Assembly (NCBI RefSeq): GCF_044464525.1
Contig: NZ_JBIQLE010000008.1
Location: 62,001 to 126,000 of the forward strand
Source: Pusillimonas sp044464525
Lineage (GTDB): Bacteria; Pseudomonadota; Gammaproteobacteria; Burkholderiales; Burkholderiaceae_B
Direction: 5' to 3'
Length of the DNA: 64,000 bases
Part shown: positions 17,032-27,700 of the stretch, piece after piece
How positions within the stretch are numbered: position 1 is the first letter of the stretch
Layout of the letters: each line of letters starts with the position of its first letter
Notes under the pieces: model-generated
What the model was told of the DNA's origin: nothing
What the model saw: only the letters and a program-made list of their open reading frames with translations
Databases searched by the model: none
Position numbers and translations under genes: made by a program

Positions 17032-18669
17032 ATGACAAGCGATTCCGATGCAGGCGTACGCACCTACTGGCGTGGTTTGGGGCTATGGAATGTTTATTTT
17101 ATTGCCAAGCTGATCTTGTTTTGGTCCGGCTATTCGAACTTTCATGCCTTTTACAACCTGGTATTTGCGTCGATTCTGCTTTTGCCGTTGCCGCCGTTGA
17201 AGCTGCACAGGTTGCGCCACGTTTTGGCCGTGCCCGTCGGCATTGGGCTGTTGTATTACGATTCTTGGCTTCCGCCTTTTCGCCGACTGCTGGAGCAGCC
17301 TGAAGTACTGCAGTTTTCCGCACCCTATCTTCTAGAGCTGTTGAACCGTTTCATTAATTGGAACATGATCGGTGCCGGAGTCCTGGTGCTTGTCGCGTGC
17401 CTGTTTTTGTCGCAATGGATACGAGTAACTGTCTTGAGCGTGAGTGCACTGGTAATTTGCGCAATTCCCGACGGCTATGGAGGGCGTGAGCTTCTGCAGA
17501 ACCTGCATGCAGAGTATTCGACCGGCATCGACGTGCACGCAAGAACCACCCTTGTCGACGGACCAATCCAGACCGTTCCCGCAGAACCGAAAAAATCGAT
17601 AACAGACACGCTTAACGCAGATTTGTCTGCCTTTTACGAGGCCGAGGCCACACGAACCGCGGCGTTCGCTACTCCCGCCGAAACAGTCGATTTCGACATT
17701 GTTTTCTTGAGCATTTGCTCGCTGTCGTGGTCTGACCTGTCCTCGGCACAGCTTGACCAGCATCCGCTGATCAAGAGCATGGATGTCGTTTTTGACGAAT
17801 TCAACGCGGCAACTTCATATAGCGGCCCCGCAGTACGGCGGCTGCTGAGAGCCAGTTGCGGGCAACCCTCACATTCGGCCTTATACGACAGCTCGCCATC
17901 GCAATGCCATCTATTCGAAAATCTCAGGCAACTGGGTTTCCAGACCGAGGCGGTACTGAACCACAATGGAAAGTTTCAGGATTTCATTGGCGATCTGTCG
18001 ATACATCCGAGCTTGGGCGCGCCGATCATACCGGAAGCGCTGCAGCCCCGGTGGACGGCCTTCGATGGGTCTCCTATCTGGGGCGACCTGGAGACACTGA
18101 AATACTGGTGGCAGGCGCGGCAACAGAGCGCGACGCCCACGGCGGTTTTGTACAACTCCGTCACCTTGCACGATGGCAATCGCGAAGCCACGGCGGACGG
18201 GGGAGGACGCTCTGCGCCCTATGCGGCTCGCGGCAAGGCTTTGCTGGACGATCTGCATCACTTCATAAAACAACTTGAAAGCAGCGGCCGGCGTGTCATT
18301 GTCGTACTCATACCCGAGCACGGCGCTGCGCTGGAGGGCGACGTGATGCAGATCGCCGGCATGCGCGAGATTCCCACACCCAACATTACTCATATACCAG
18401 TCGGCTTGAAGCTGATCGGCCATCCAGTAAAAGCGGAGCCCGGCGGCCGACGTGTTTCGGGCGCCACGAGCTATCTCGCCTTGTCCGAGCTATTGGCGCG
18501 TTTGGTGCAGCGGCCTGTATTTGAAGAGGCTGTCGACTGGGATGACCTGACGGCGGACCTCCCATTGACTCCGTCCGTGTCAGAGAACTCGGGCACGGTG
18601 CTGATGGCTCATAACGGCATACCGTATGTTCGTCTTGGACAGCGGGACTGGATTCAATATCGTCAATGA
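17032..18669 (+). CDS. bcsG: Cellulose phosphoethanolamine transferase BcsG
   Basis: BcsG transfers phosphoethanolamine from phosphatidylethanolamine to cellulose in the periplasm. The 545-residue protein has four to five N-terminal membrane helices (residues about 15-155) and a C-terminal alkaline-phosphatase-like domain. The enterobacterial catalytic set is recognisable: Cys229 in FLSICSLSW, nucleophile Ser264 in ATSYSGPA, and Glu429-His430 in IPEHGAAL, with nearly the same spacing as in E. coli BcsG (Cys243, Ser278, Glu442-His443). The C-terminus keeps the TPSVSENSGTVLMAHNG segment. Unlike in E. coli it stands first, ahead of bcsA, and no bcsE, bcsF or bcsQ is present here. psd and pssA, which make its lipid donor, lie 3-5 kb upstream. 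Confidence 0.93.
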   Translation: MTSDSDAGVRTYWRGLGLWNVYFIAKLILFWSGYSNFHAFYNLVFASILLLPLPPLKLHRLRHVLAVPVGIGLLYYDSWLPPFRRLLEQPEVLQFSAPYLLELLNRFINWNMIGAGVLVLVACLFLSQWIRVTVLSVSALVICAIPDGYGGRELLQNLHAEYSTGIDVHARTTLVDGPIQTVPAEPKKSITDTLNADLSAFYEAEATRTAAFATPAETVDFDIVFLSICSLSWSDLSSAQLDQHPLIKSMDVVFDEFNAATSYSGPAVRRLLRASCGQPSHSALYDSSPSQCHLFENLRQLGFQTEAVLNHNGKFQDFIGDLSIHPSLGAPIIPEALQPRWTAFDGSPIWGDLETLKYWWQARQQSATPTAVLYNSVTLHDGNREATADGGGRSAPYAARGKALLDDLHHFIKQLESSGRRVIVVLIPEHGAALEGDVMQIAGMREIPTPNITHIPVGLKLIGHPVKAEPGGRRVSGATSYLALSELLARLVQRPVFEEAVDWDDLTADLPLTPSVSENSGTVLMAHNGIPYVRLGQRDWIQYRQ

Positions 18670-18694
18670 CGGGCAACAAGGCAACAAGGCCATA

Positions 18695-18746
18695 GGCAAT
18701 AGGCAATAGAGCAATAGAGCAATAGAGCAATAGAGCAATAGAGCAA
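18695..18746. repeat. 8-base tandem repeat between bcsG and bcsA
   Basis: Five perfect copies of GCAATAGA (18703-18742) are flanked by a partial copy on each side and preceded by two GGCAACAA units. The array ends 40 bases upstream of the bcsA start and lies outside both coding sequences. Copy-number change by slippage would alter the bcsG-bcsA spacing. Confidence 0.9.
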
Positions 18747-18786
18747 GCCGCGCGGGTTTGTGGTTTGCATAACCAAGGGGAAAGGC

Positions 18787-21393
18787 ATGGGCCAGGGGTT
18801 ACGTTTGCTGCTCGCACCAGATGTGTACGCGATGGCCCAGCGTCGCTACAGTCGTTTGCGTCGAGAGCGGCAAATGGGAGCCTTGGTTGCCGTCACGGTA
18901 CTTGGCCTGGTCGCTTTGGCGCATGCACTCTTTCCTTTGGAAGGCGAGGCGTGGCAACGCTGGCGCCGGCGCTCGAAGCCATGGTTCGCCCACCTTGAGC
19001 AGAGGCCTTATCAATTCGCGGACCCAGTGCGTTATTTTTTTCAGGCTGTGTGGGTGATCGGTGCGTTATTGCTGCTGCGCCTGGACGGGCACGAAACGAC
19101 GCATCCCCGCGTGTATCGGTGGGCGCTTCGCCGGGCTCGAATACTGAGGGCGCTTGCCGTGCGAAACGCCAGACGCGCATCGGCACACCTGCATCGCCTC
19201 ATGCAACATCACATTCGTGGCTTGGACGGACCTGGCCCGCTGCCGCGTCGTGCTGTGGCAATAGCAGTGCTATTGCTTACCTTTGTATTCTTTTCCCTGG
19301 TGGTGACCCAGCCTTTGGAGCCCCATGCGCAGGCCTTGTTCGTCGCCTTGTTGTTTGCGGTTGCGCTGATCATGAGGCGTATTCCGGGCCGTCTGGCGAT
19401 TCTGGTGCTTATCGTGCTTTCGCTGGTCGCGTCAGGACGTTATATCTGGTGGCGATACACCGCTACGCTGCACTGGAACACGCCGCAAGACACCATCTTC
19501 GGCCTCACCCTTCTGGCAGCCGAAACATATTCGTGGACAGTGCTGGTGCTGGGCTACCTGCAAACAGCCTGGCCGCTGCGGCGCACGTTGAAGCCATTGC
19601 CATCGGCTGAAAATACCTGGCCCACCGTCGATGTGTTCATACCCACATACAACGAAGACTTGGCTGTTGTAAGGCCAACCGTCTATGCCGCCGCCGGCAT
19701 GGATTGGCCGGTCGGCAAACTGCGCATTCATTTGCTGGATGATGGGAACCGTCCTGAAGTAAGGGAGTTTGCGCGAATGGCGGGGGTGAACTACATAGCG
19801 CGCCCCGACCGACAGCACGCCAAGGCGGGTAATTTGAATTACTCGTTGCAAGTGACCGATAGCGAGCTGATTGCCGTTTTTGATTGCGACCATGTGCCTT
19901 CTCAATCTTTTCTGAAAATGACGGTGGGCGAGTTCCTGGTCGACCCTAAGCTGGCCCTGGTACAGACACCCCATCATTTTTTCTCGCCAGATCCATTTGA
20001 GCGCAATCTTGATCACTTCGGCAAGCAGCCGAACGAGAACACCTTGTTCTACGGGCTGATTCAGGACGGAAACGACCTTTGGAATGCAGCATTCTTTTGC
20101 GGCTCTTGCGCGGTATTGCGCCGCAGCGCGCTGGAGGATATTGGCGGCTTTGCGGTACAGACAGTAACCGAGGACGCCCATACGGCCTTGCGGCTGCATC
20201 GGCGCGGCTATCGCTCGGCTTACTTGCGTATTCCGCTGGCAGCCGGGCTTGCCACTGAGAGTCTGTCCGCGCATATTGGCCAGCGCGTACGCTGGGCGCG
20301 GGGCATGATCCAGATATTTCGCACGGATAATCCTCTGTTCGGCCCTGGTCTGTCTGTGGCGCAGCGTCTGTGCTATGTCAATGCCATGCTGCACTTCCTG
20401 GCCGGCATTCCCCGTCTAATCTACCTGGTTGCGCCCTTGGCGTTCTTGATGGCGCACGCCTACATAATTTACGCCCCGGCGCTGATGGTGGTGCTGTTTG
20501 TCCTGCCTCATATGATGCACGCAAGCGTGGCGAACTCTCGCATGCAAGGAGCATATCGGCGTACTTTCTGGGGCGAGATCTACGAAACGGTATTGTCGTG
20601 GTACATAGCAAGGCCCACCACCGTCGCCTTATTCTGGCCCTCAAAAGGAGCGTTCAACGTCACCGCGAAAGGCGGGTTGATTGAACGGCCGTATTTCGAC
20701 TGGAAAATGGCAAGCCCATATATCGTGCTGGCTGTGGCAAATGTCGGCGGCTTGGGTTTCGGGATCTGGCGCCTGTCGGCCGGCCCCTCAGCCGAAGTCG
20801 GCACCGTGGTGTTGACCATGTTGTGGACCCTGTACAACCTGGTGTTGCTGGGCGGCGCCATAGCGGTGGCGGCCGAAAGCCGGCAGATTCGCCGGAGCCA
20901 TAGGGTGGCCGCCTCAATGTCTGCCGCGTTGCAAACTTTGGATGGACGGCAGTTTCCTGGAAAGCTCACGGATTTCTCCTGTGGCGGAGTCGGAGTGTGT
21001 TTGCAAAACCCGCATGAGCTCCCGCCGCGAGAGCCTGTGTTCGTGCGACTGACACAAAAAGACAAAGTGTTCAGTTTTCCCGCGCATGTCAGCTCGTGCA
21101 AAGGCACACAGCTGGGAGTCGGACTCGACCTTCAAACGCCTCGACAACAGATTGAGTTCTTGCGTTGCACGTTCGGGCGTGGCGACGTCTGGGTGAACAG
21201 CCATAACTATCTATCCGATCAACCCTTGAAAAGCGGGTTGGGGGTTGCTCGCATTGGCCTTAGCGGCTACTGGCGCATGCTTGCCAGTTTGCCTTCCTTA
21301 TTCTTGCGTCTGGTCAATGGCCCGCACTTTGTCATGAAGTGGTTGTGGTCATTCGTGCCGCGCACACCACTGCTGCATCAAAAGAGACTCTGA
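18787..21393 (+). CDS. bcsA: Cellulose synthase catalytic subunit BcsA
   Basis: BcsA polymerises UDP-glucose into beta-1,4-glucan and threads it through the inner membrane. I choose ATG 18787, which has AAGGGGAAA seven bases upstream, over an in-frame GTG at 18760; this gives 868 residues. The GT2 residues are DDGN from Asp318, DCD at 366-368, TED at 461-463 and QRVRW at 499-503, with membrane helices on both sides. The C-terminal PilZ domain has the c-di-GMP motifs R702-x3-R706 and D729-x-S-x2-G734, so synthesis should be activated by c-di-GMP. An N-terminal stretch of about 150 residues before the first core helices resembles the longer proteobacterial BcsA. bcsB starts three bases after the stop. 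Confidence 0.97.
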   Translation: MGQGLRLLLAPDVYAMAQRRYSRLRRERQMGALVAVTVLGLVALAHALFPLEGEAWQRWRRRSKPWFAHLEQRPYQFADPVRYFFQAVWVIGALLLLRLDGHETTHPRVYRWALRRARILRALAVRNARRASAHLHRLMQHHIRGLDGPGPLPRRAVAIAVLLLTFVFFSLVVTQPLEPHAQALFVALLFAVALIMRRIPGRLAILVLIVLSLVASGRYIWWRYTATLHWNTPQDTIFGLTLLAAETYSWTVLVLGYLQTAWPLRRTLKPLPSAENTWPTVDVFIPTYNEDLAVVRPTVYAAAGMDWPVGKLRIHLLDDGNRPEVREFARMAGVNYIARPDRQHAKAGNLNYSLQVTDSELIAVFDCDHVPSQSFLKMTVGEFLVDPKLALVQTPHHFFSPDPFERNLDHFGKQPNENTLFYGLIQDGNDLWNAAFFCGSCAVLRRSALEDIGGFAVQTVTEDAHTALRLHRRGYRSAYLRIPLAAGLATESLSAHIGQRVRWARGMIQIFRTDNPLFGPGLSVAQRLCYVNAMLHFLAGIPRLIYLVAPLAFLMAHAYIIYAPALMVVLFVLPHMMHASVANSRMQGAYRRTFWGEIYETVLSWYIARPTTVALFWPSKGAFNVTAKGGLIERPYFDWKMASPYIVLAVANVGGLGFGIWRLSAGPSAEVGTVVLTMLWTLYNLVLLGGAIAVAAESRQIRRSHRVAASMSAALQTLDGRQFPGKLTDFSCGGVGVCLQNPHELPPREPVFVRLTQKDKVFSFPAHVSSCKGTQLGVGLDLQTPRQQIEFLRCTFGRGDVWVNSHNYLSDQPLKSGLGVARIGLSGYWRMLASLPSLFLRLVNGPHFVMKWLWSFVPRTPLLHQKRL

Positions 21394-21396
21394 ACC

Positions 21397-23682
21397 ATGC
21401 ATTACTCATATTGCAAATGGCTCGCGGCGCTGTGCTTGGTAATAGCTTGCGGCGATACAGCGGCGAAAACAAGCGCCGGCATGTCGAATGCATCGCCCTT
21501 GCTTGCCCCCGCGGATCAGAATTCACCTCGCACGACCCAGGTCCTGAATATGCCCGACCTGGCATACGGGGACGTTTTCCAAATGTTGGGACGACGCAAT
21601 ACCCAGTCGCTCGAATTTACGTTGCGTCGCGATCGCGTTGTTGAAGCTGCTGAACTGAACCTGGTCTTTACTCCGTCACCTGTTCTGCTGCCCCGCATGT
21701 CACATCTGAGGGTGTACTTGAACGACGAACTGATGGGGGTGATTCCACTTGACTCCGAGAAGCCGGGCGTGCGGCAACAAAAGAATATTGCCCTGGACCC
21801 CCGTTTCATGACTAGATTCAATCGGGTGCGGCTTGAGTTCATCGGCCATTACACCGATGTGTGTCAGGACGAAAGTCACAGCGCCTTATGGCTGGACATC
21901 AGTCGTGAAACCCATATTCGACTGGTTCAGCAAATGCTGCCGGTCGTGAACGATCTGGCTTATTTTCCCGAGCCGTTCTTCGACACGCAAGACATGACGG
22001 CGCAGAGCATTCCCATCGTTTTTGCGGCCGCCCCTTCAACCAACGAATTGCGGGCAGGGGCGATTCTTTCGTCATATTTCGGAAGTTTGTCCAGATGGCG
22101 CCGCGCGCAGTTTCCGGTGCATTACGATGCGTTGCCCCATTCCCACGTCGTGGTCTTTGCCACGAACGATGCGCGCCCGCATTTTCTTTCCGACTATCCG
22201 ATGGTTGAAGGGCCCACCGTGGATATGGTCAGCCATCCCGATAGCGCCTACCTGAAGATGCTGCTGGTGCTGGGGCGCGACACCAATGATCTGGTCGCCG
22301 CGGCATCGGCCTTGGCCGTCGGCAACACGATATTCCGAGGGCAGAGCGTGCGGGTGGGGCAGATGCAGCAGATGGCTCCGCGCAAGCCCTACGATGCGCC
22401 GAACTGGGCGCCGGTGGACCGGCCCATCGCTTTTTCAGAATTGCTCGACTATCCGGAGCAACTTGATGTGTCCGGCTTGTATCCCAAACCGATTCTGGTG
22501 TCTTTGAACCTTCCGCCTGATCTTTTCGTCTGGAGGAACAGCGGCATACCCACGGCGATACGGTACCGCTATTCGTCACCCCGCAGCGCCGACGATTCGC
22601 GCCTGAGCCTGAGCCTGAATGGGCGTTTTGTAGACAGTTACCTGCTGCAGCCCGAAGAGAGCGCGTCTGCGGCAACCCGCTTGCGCCTGGCTATTCGAAG
22701 CAGCGAGAACATCAGCGACCAAGAACGAATTGTCATGCCCGCTTTGAAGCTTGGCGGAGAAAACCAGCTTCGTTTTGATTTCTCGTTTGCTGGTGGCGTG
22801 GGCAGTGCTCAGCGAGATCAATGCCAGTCGGTGCTGAACACCGACGTGCGCGCTGCCATCGACGATCAGTCGACCATCGATTTTTCGGGGTTTCATCACT
22901 ATCTGGAAATGCCGAATTTGCGAAGCTTTGCCGGCAGCGGGTTTCCGTTCAGCAAAATGGCCGATCTTTCCGAGACCATCGTGGTCGTGCCGCCCAGGCC
23001 CAGTGTGGCGCAGACAACGGCTTTGTTTGAGATGCTGGCCGGCATCGGTTCTCAGGTCGGATACCCCGCCCTGGGGGTTCGTGTGGTTCATGACTGGAAT
23101 GTCGCGCAATCCGAAGATGCCGACCTTCTGCTGATCGGTTCGATGCCGGAAAACCTGCGGGCCCGGCCCGACGCGCGTTTGCTGCTGCTTGACGCGCAAG
23201 CGGCGTTGCATCAGCCTCGCCAAGCACGATACACAAGTGCGACTGCCGCCGGCGCCATCCAATTGGCCGGCTTGCTGCCCGAACGGGAGGCCACCAGCCG
23301 TGTCATGGTTCAGTCATTGGCTCCGATGGCGGTTGTGGTGGGTATGCAGTCCGCCTACTATCCGCAGCGCAGCGTGGTGGCGCTGCTGGGTTCGACCGAC
23401 GAAGACTTCGAATTATTACGCGACGCCCTGGCCGACTCGGGCAAGCGCGCGGCCATGCGAGGCTCGGTGGTGCTTATCCGGGAATCCGGCGTGGCCTCTG
23501 AAATGGTCGGCCCTCACTATTACGTGGGCCACCTGCCGTGGTGGCAGAAGGTTTGGTTTGTCCTTTCCGATCAGCCCGTGGCTCTGACGCTGGGCTCGCT
23601 GCTGGTGGTCATCGTATTAGCGGTCTTGCTGTGGATAGGCCTTTACCGGGTGGCGCGTCGGCGCCTGCGTCATGTGGATTAG
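21397..23682 (+). CDS. bcsB: Cellulose synthase periplasmic subunit BcsB
   Basis: BcsB is the membrane-anchored periplasmic partner of BcsA and guides the glucan away from the membrane. The 761-residue product has an N-terminal signal peptide (to about residue 24) and a C-terminal transmembrane helix (LGSLLVVIVLAVLLWIGLY) followed by an arginine-rich tail, as in the family. Typical early sequence includes LRVYLNDELMGVIPLD and the ALWLDISRETHIRL carbohydrate-binding-domain stretch. It starts three bases after bcsA and its last 11 bases overlap bcsZ. Confidence 0.95.
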   Translation: MHYSYCKWLAALCLVIACGDTAAKTSAGMSNASPLLAPADQNSPRTTQVLNMPDLAYGDVFQMLGRRNTQSLEFTLRRDRVVEAAELNLVFTPSPVLLPRMSHLRVYLNDELMGVIPLDSEKPGVRQQKNIALDPRFMTRFNRVRLEFIGHYTDVCQDESHSALWLDISRETHIRLVQQMLPVVNDLAYFPEPFFDTQDMTAQSIPIVFAAAPSTNELRAGAILSSYFGSLSRWRRAQFPVHYDALPHSHVVVFATNDARPHFLSDYPMVEGPTVDMVSHPDSAYLKMLLVLGRDTNDLVAAASALAVGNTIFRGQSVRVGQMQQMAPRKPYDAPNWAPVDRPIAFSELLDYPEQLDVSGLYPKPILVSLNLPPDLFVWRNSGIPTAIRYRYSSPRSADDSRLSLSLNGRFVDSYLLQPEESASAATRLRLAIRSSENISDQERIVMPALKLGGENQLRFDFSFAGGVGSAQRDQCQSVLNTDVRAAIDDQSTIDFSGFHHYLEMPNLRSFAGSGFPFSKMADLSETIVVVPPRPSVAQTTALFEMLAGIGSQVGYPALGVRVVHDWNVAQSEDADLLLIGSMPENLRARPDARLLLLDAQAALHQPRQARYTSATAAGAIQLAGLLPEREATSRVMVQSLAPMAVVVGMQSAYYPQRSVVALLGSTDEDFELLRDALADSGKRAAMRGSVVLIRESGVASEMVGPHYYVGHLPWWQKVWFVLSDQPVALTLGSLLVVIVLAVLLWIGLYRVARRRLRHVD

Positions 23683-24784
23683 GCGAGGCATTCTATTGGC
23701 GGGGCTGACAATGGCCCTGCTGCAGGGCAACGCGTCTTGCGCACGATGCGATCCAGGTGCGTGGGAAGACTGGCACGCTTTCCAGCGTGATCTCATCCGC
23801 CCAGAGGGGCGCGTCGTCGACCTGTCGGATGACCGGGAAATTACCACTTCCGAAGGGCAGAGCTACGCATTGTTCTTTGCTCTGGTCGATAACGATCAAG
23901 TATTGTTCCGGCGGCTGCTGCGCTGGACCGAGCGCCATCTTGCCCAAGGAGACCTGACGGCGCATCTGCCCGCCTGGTTGTGGGGGCGCAATGCCAACGG
24001 CGAATGGGGAGTGCTTGATGAGAATTCCGCTTCGGATTCCAATCTGTGGATTGCCTACGCATTGCTTGAAGCGGGCCGCCTATGGAACGAGCATAGTTAT
24101 ACCGTTCTGGGCAGCTTGATGCTGCAACGCATCGCTAAAGAAGAGGTAAGGGCGGTAGCGCCGTTCGGCCTTGCGCTGATTCCAGGCAAGCGCGGCTTTC
24201 TTTCCGAAACCAGTGTGCGGCTCAATCCTAGTTATGTGCCGCCGCAGCTTCTGGCGCGTGCGAGTCAGGCACAACCCAACTCGCTTTGGGGGCCGCTGCT
24301 TGAAAGCTCGGTAGAGTTTTTGATCGATACGGCTCCCTTGGGCCTGGCGCCCGATTGGGTCGACCTGCACCATGGCGAGATTGAGCCCACCACCGAAGGC
24401 CGAGTAGGCAGCTACAACGCCATCAGGGTGTATTTGTGGACCGGAATGCTGCACGACGAGGCTGTGGGCGCTCGACGCCTGAAAGCGCATTTTCGGCAGG
24501 CCTTGCGATATCTGGACGTGGGTGGCGTGCCCGCCGAGCGGGTCGATGTTCTGGACGGCAGTGCGTCTGCCGGGGGGCCCATTGGGTTCTCGGCCGCCAT
24601 GCTGCCGCTTTTTGCAGACACCGAGTTCGGCCGGGAGCAACGTTTGCGGTTGGCCGTGGCGCCGGCTTCAGAAGCAGGTTACTACAGCCGTGTCTTGCGT
24701 TTGTTTGGCATTGGTTGGGATGAACGGCGCTACGTTTTTGATGCGAATGGATATGTCATACCTGCCTGGCGGAGGTGTCCATGA
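23672..24784 (+). CDS. bcsZ: Periplasmic endo-beta-1,4-glucanase BcsZ (GH8)
   Basis: BcsZ is the glycoside hydrolase family 8 cellulase found in nearly all bcs operons; it trims or releases glucan and is needed for normal export. The 370-residue protein has a signal peptide (to about residue 24). The general acid lies in TTSEGQSYALFF (Glu61), and the ENSASDSNLWIAYAL block and the GRVGSYNAIRVYLW segment are typical of GH8. The start overlaps the end of bcsB by 11 bases, and the stop overlaps the bcsC start in ATGA, which indicates tight translational coupling. Confidence 0.96.
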   Translation: MWIRRGILLAGLTMALLQGNASCARCDPGAWEDWHAFQRDLIRPEGRVVDLSDDREITTSEGQSYALFFALVDNDQVLFRRLLRWTERHLAQGDLTAHLPAWLWGRNANGEWGVLDENSASDSNLWIAYALLEAGRLWNEHSYTVLGSLMLQRIAKEEVRAVAPFGLALIPGKRGFLSETSVRLNPSYVPPQLLARASQAQPNSLWGPLLESSVEFLIDTAPLGLAPDWVDLHHGEIEPTTEGRVGSYNAIRVYLWTGMLHDEAVGARRLKAHFRQALRYLDVGGVPAERVDVLDGSASAGGPIGFSAAMLPLFADTEFGREQRLRLAVAPASEAGYYSRVLRLFGIGWDERRYVFDANGYVIPAWRRCP

Positions 24785-27700
24785 GATATGTTGCTTGGCG
24801 GTTATGCCTGTCTTTGGCGATTGGGGCGCCAAATTTTGCGTCAATTGTGCTGGCGCAGTCGTTGGCCGCGGACGATAACCGCGCTGTGCAAAGCGGCGAG
24901 GCCCTGCTGCTGCAACAGATACGTTTGGGCGAGACCCTGTATCGAGACGATATCGTGATCGATGCCGCCAACAAGCTGGATCGTATCCACGAAAACCACC
25001 TTCAGGGCATACTTGCCCGGTTGCGCATCGCCACACGGCTGGAACAGCAAGCAGAGGCGCAACGTTTGCGCGATAGATTAGAGCGCCTTGCCCCGCAATC
25101 GTTGGAAGCCCGTACAGGCCGGGTGTTGGTCAAGCTTACCGAGCCCGACGCCATTGCCGCACTTACACAGGCGCGGCTTTACTCGGCGGTGGGGCGGGTC
25201 GACGAAGCCATTCAGGCATACGATGCCCTGCTTGAGGGTGTATACCCCACGGCGGACCTGGCTTTGGAATATTGGCAGTTGTACGCCCGCCAGCCTGGTC
25301 ACCGCGCGGCTGCCATACAGCAGTTGCAAGCGTCGCTGGAGATTTATCCCAGCCATGGCCCGATGCTTACCGCCGTGGCCAACCTTTTGTTCAGCGAAGA
25401 AAGGCCTGACGAAGCGCGCCGTTATCTTCGCAAGCTCGCAAAGTTGGACGCCTTTCGCAGCAGCGCAGCCAATCGAGAATACGATTACCTGACCACCCTG
25501 CCGATCAGTTCCGAGAGTCGTGAGCTTTGGCGTGGTTTTGTCGGAACCTATGCTGACCTGGACGCGGGCGCGCGGGGGCGAATCGAGCTGGCGCGGTTCG
25601 ATGCCAAACTGAACGACCCTGCCTGGCAGGGGGGCAGGCAGGGCATTGATATGATTGAATCGGGTAAGGGCGCCGAAGCCCTGCATCGCCTTCAACAGGC
25701 GGTGGCTGCCTACCCTGATGATGTGGATTACCTGGGTGCGCTCGGAGTCGCTTATCTGCGTACTGGAAACCGTCGCCAGGCGCTGCATTACTTTGAGTTG
25801 GCCAAAGACAAAGAGCCTCGCGTCGACCATACCTATCGATGGGTCAGCCTGATTCGTTCCACGCAATACTGGCTGCTGCTCGAGGAGGCGAATCAGGCAG
25901 AAGAGGCGCGAAACTGGAAGCGTGCAAAAAGCCTATATCAACAGGCGTTGCCGCTTCAGCCTGAAAGCCCTTTTGCTCTTATTGGCCTGGCGGGCGCGGC
26001 GGCGGAGCTTGGCCAGGACGAGGCGGCCTGGCGTCATTTTCGGCAGGCCTTGCAGCTTGATCCGCACTCTGGCGTAGTGCAGCGGGGAGTGGCAAGATAC
26101 CTTGAAAACCAGCCTCCTGAAAGAGCGCTTGCCTTGCTTGAAGAGATTCCCGCCGGCCGATCATCGGCCTTGGCGAACTTGCATGCGCAAGTGACGCTGC
26201 GCCTGCTGACGCTGCGGGCGGACCGGGCGACGGAAGAGCAGCGTTGGGCGGATGCCGAAACTGCCTTGCTGCAGGCTCAGCAACTAGACCCGGATGACCC
26301 GTGGCTAAGCTATGGCCTGGCGCGCGCCATGCGAGAACAAGGGCGGGCAGACGAAGGGCTGCGTGCATTCGAGACACATCTGAGCCGTAACCAGGGTGCG
26401 TCTGGCAGCCACTATGCACATGGCTTGTTGCTGGCCGCAGTTGGACAAGAACAGGCCGCTTTGGACACCTTGGCGGCAGTGCCGCGAACCTCGTGGGATG
26501 ACCGCATGACGCAGCTGGAGGCGCGCGTGGCCGAGACGCAGTTGATTGCCCGGGCCTCGGCGTATCGTGAGGCGGGCCAGGCTTCCGCCGCAATTGCCTT
26601 GCTTGAGGAGCGGCCCGACTCCACGAACGCCCGCATGCATGTTGCGCGTTGGTCGTACGATGATGGCGATTACTCTAAAGCCCTGGCGAACTACAACGCC
26701 GTTTTGCGCATGGATGGCGCCAACCTTGATGCGCGCCTTGGGCAAATGGAAGTATGGCAGGCTCAAGGCAAGGCGGCGGCCGTCCAAGCAGCTTTGTCGC
26801 GGGCGGACTTCGATTTTCAGAATGAATCCACGGGTGTCCATAGACGGGTCGCCGACTTATGGGTTGCCCTGGGAGATACCGATCGGGCGCGGGATGTTTT
26901 GCAGCAGCGGTCGGCCCAGATGGCGGGGACCGAACGCGAGCCCTTGCTTTATCGTGATTTGGCGCGCCTTACCACGGCTTCAGACCCGCAACAGGCGCTG
27001 GATTTATATGCTCGGGCCATGAGCGATGCTGATATGCTTCCCCGCCAGGCGCTACAGTTTCAGCGTGATGACGTGACGTTTACACGTGCCATGCGCGCCA
27101 ACGATGAAGACGGCTGGCTGGAGCGCGGTGTGCGCCGCGAGGCACACGAGCTATACGAGCGCCGGAACCCGACTATTACCGTGCACAATGATCGCTGGTG
27201 GCGTCGCGACGGCACGCCCGGTTTGTCGCGGCTGCACGCAGACACCACGATGGTGCAACTGAATTATCCGCTGTTCCAGGGCAAGGGCTTTCTTCGGGCG
27301 GATCATGTCCGCATGGATGCCGGCACTTTAGAGACGGATGCCGACGGCGTGTATCGAGGCGAGTTTGGCAGTTGTTCGTTTGCGGCGTCCAATACGCCCG
27401 CAGGCTGGCAGCCTGCGCCCGCCTGCACTAATGGCCTTAAACAGCGAGCCACCGGCACCAGCCTGGCCATAGGCTGGCACGGCGACCGCCTTTCGTTCGA
27501 CTTGGGAACCACCCCCTTGGGCTTCGCGGTTACGAACTGGACAGGAGGGGTCAGCTACGCCGGCAAGCTGGGGGCAACCGGCTGGCGGCTGACGGCCTCG
27601 CGGCGCCCCATGTCAAATTCACTGCTGTCGTTCGCCGGCGCGCGCGATCCTTCCACCGGGGTGGAATGGGGCGGCGTCATGGCTACCGGCGGGTCGCTGA

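Noticed and set aside
18695..18746. CRISPR-like array
   Set aside because: Units are 8 bases and directly adjacent without spacers.
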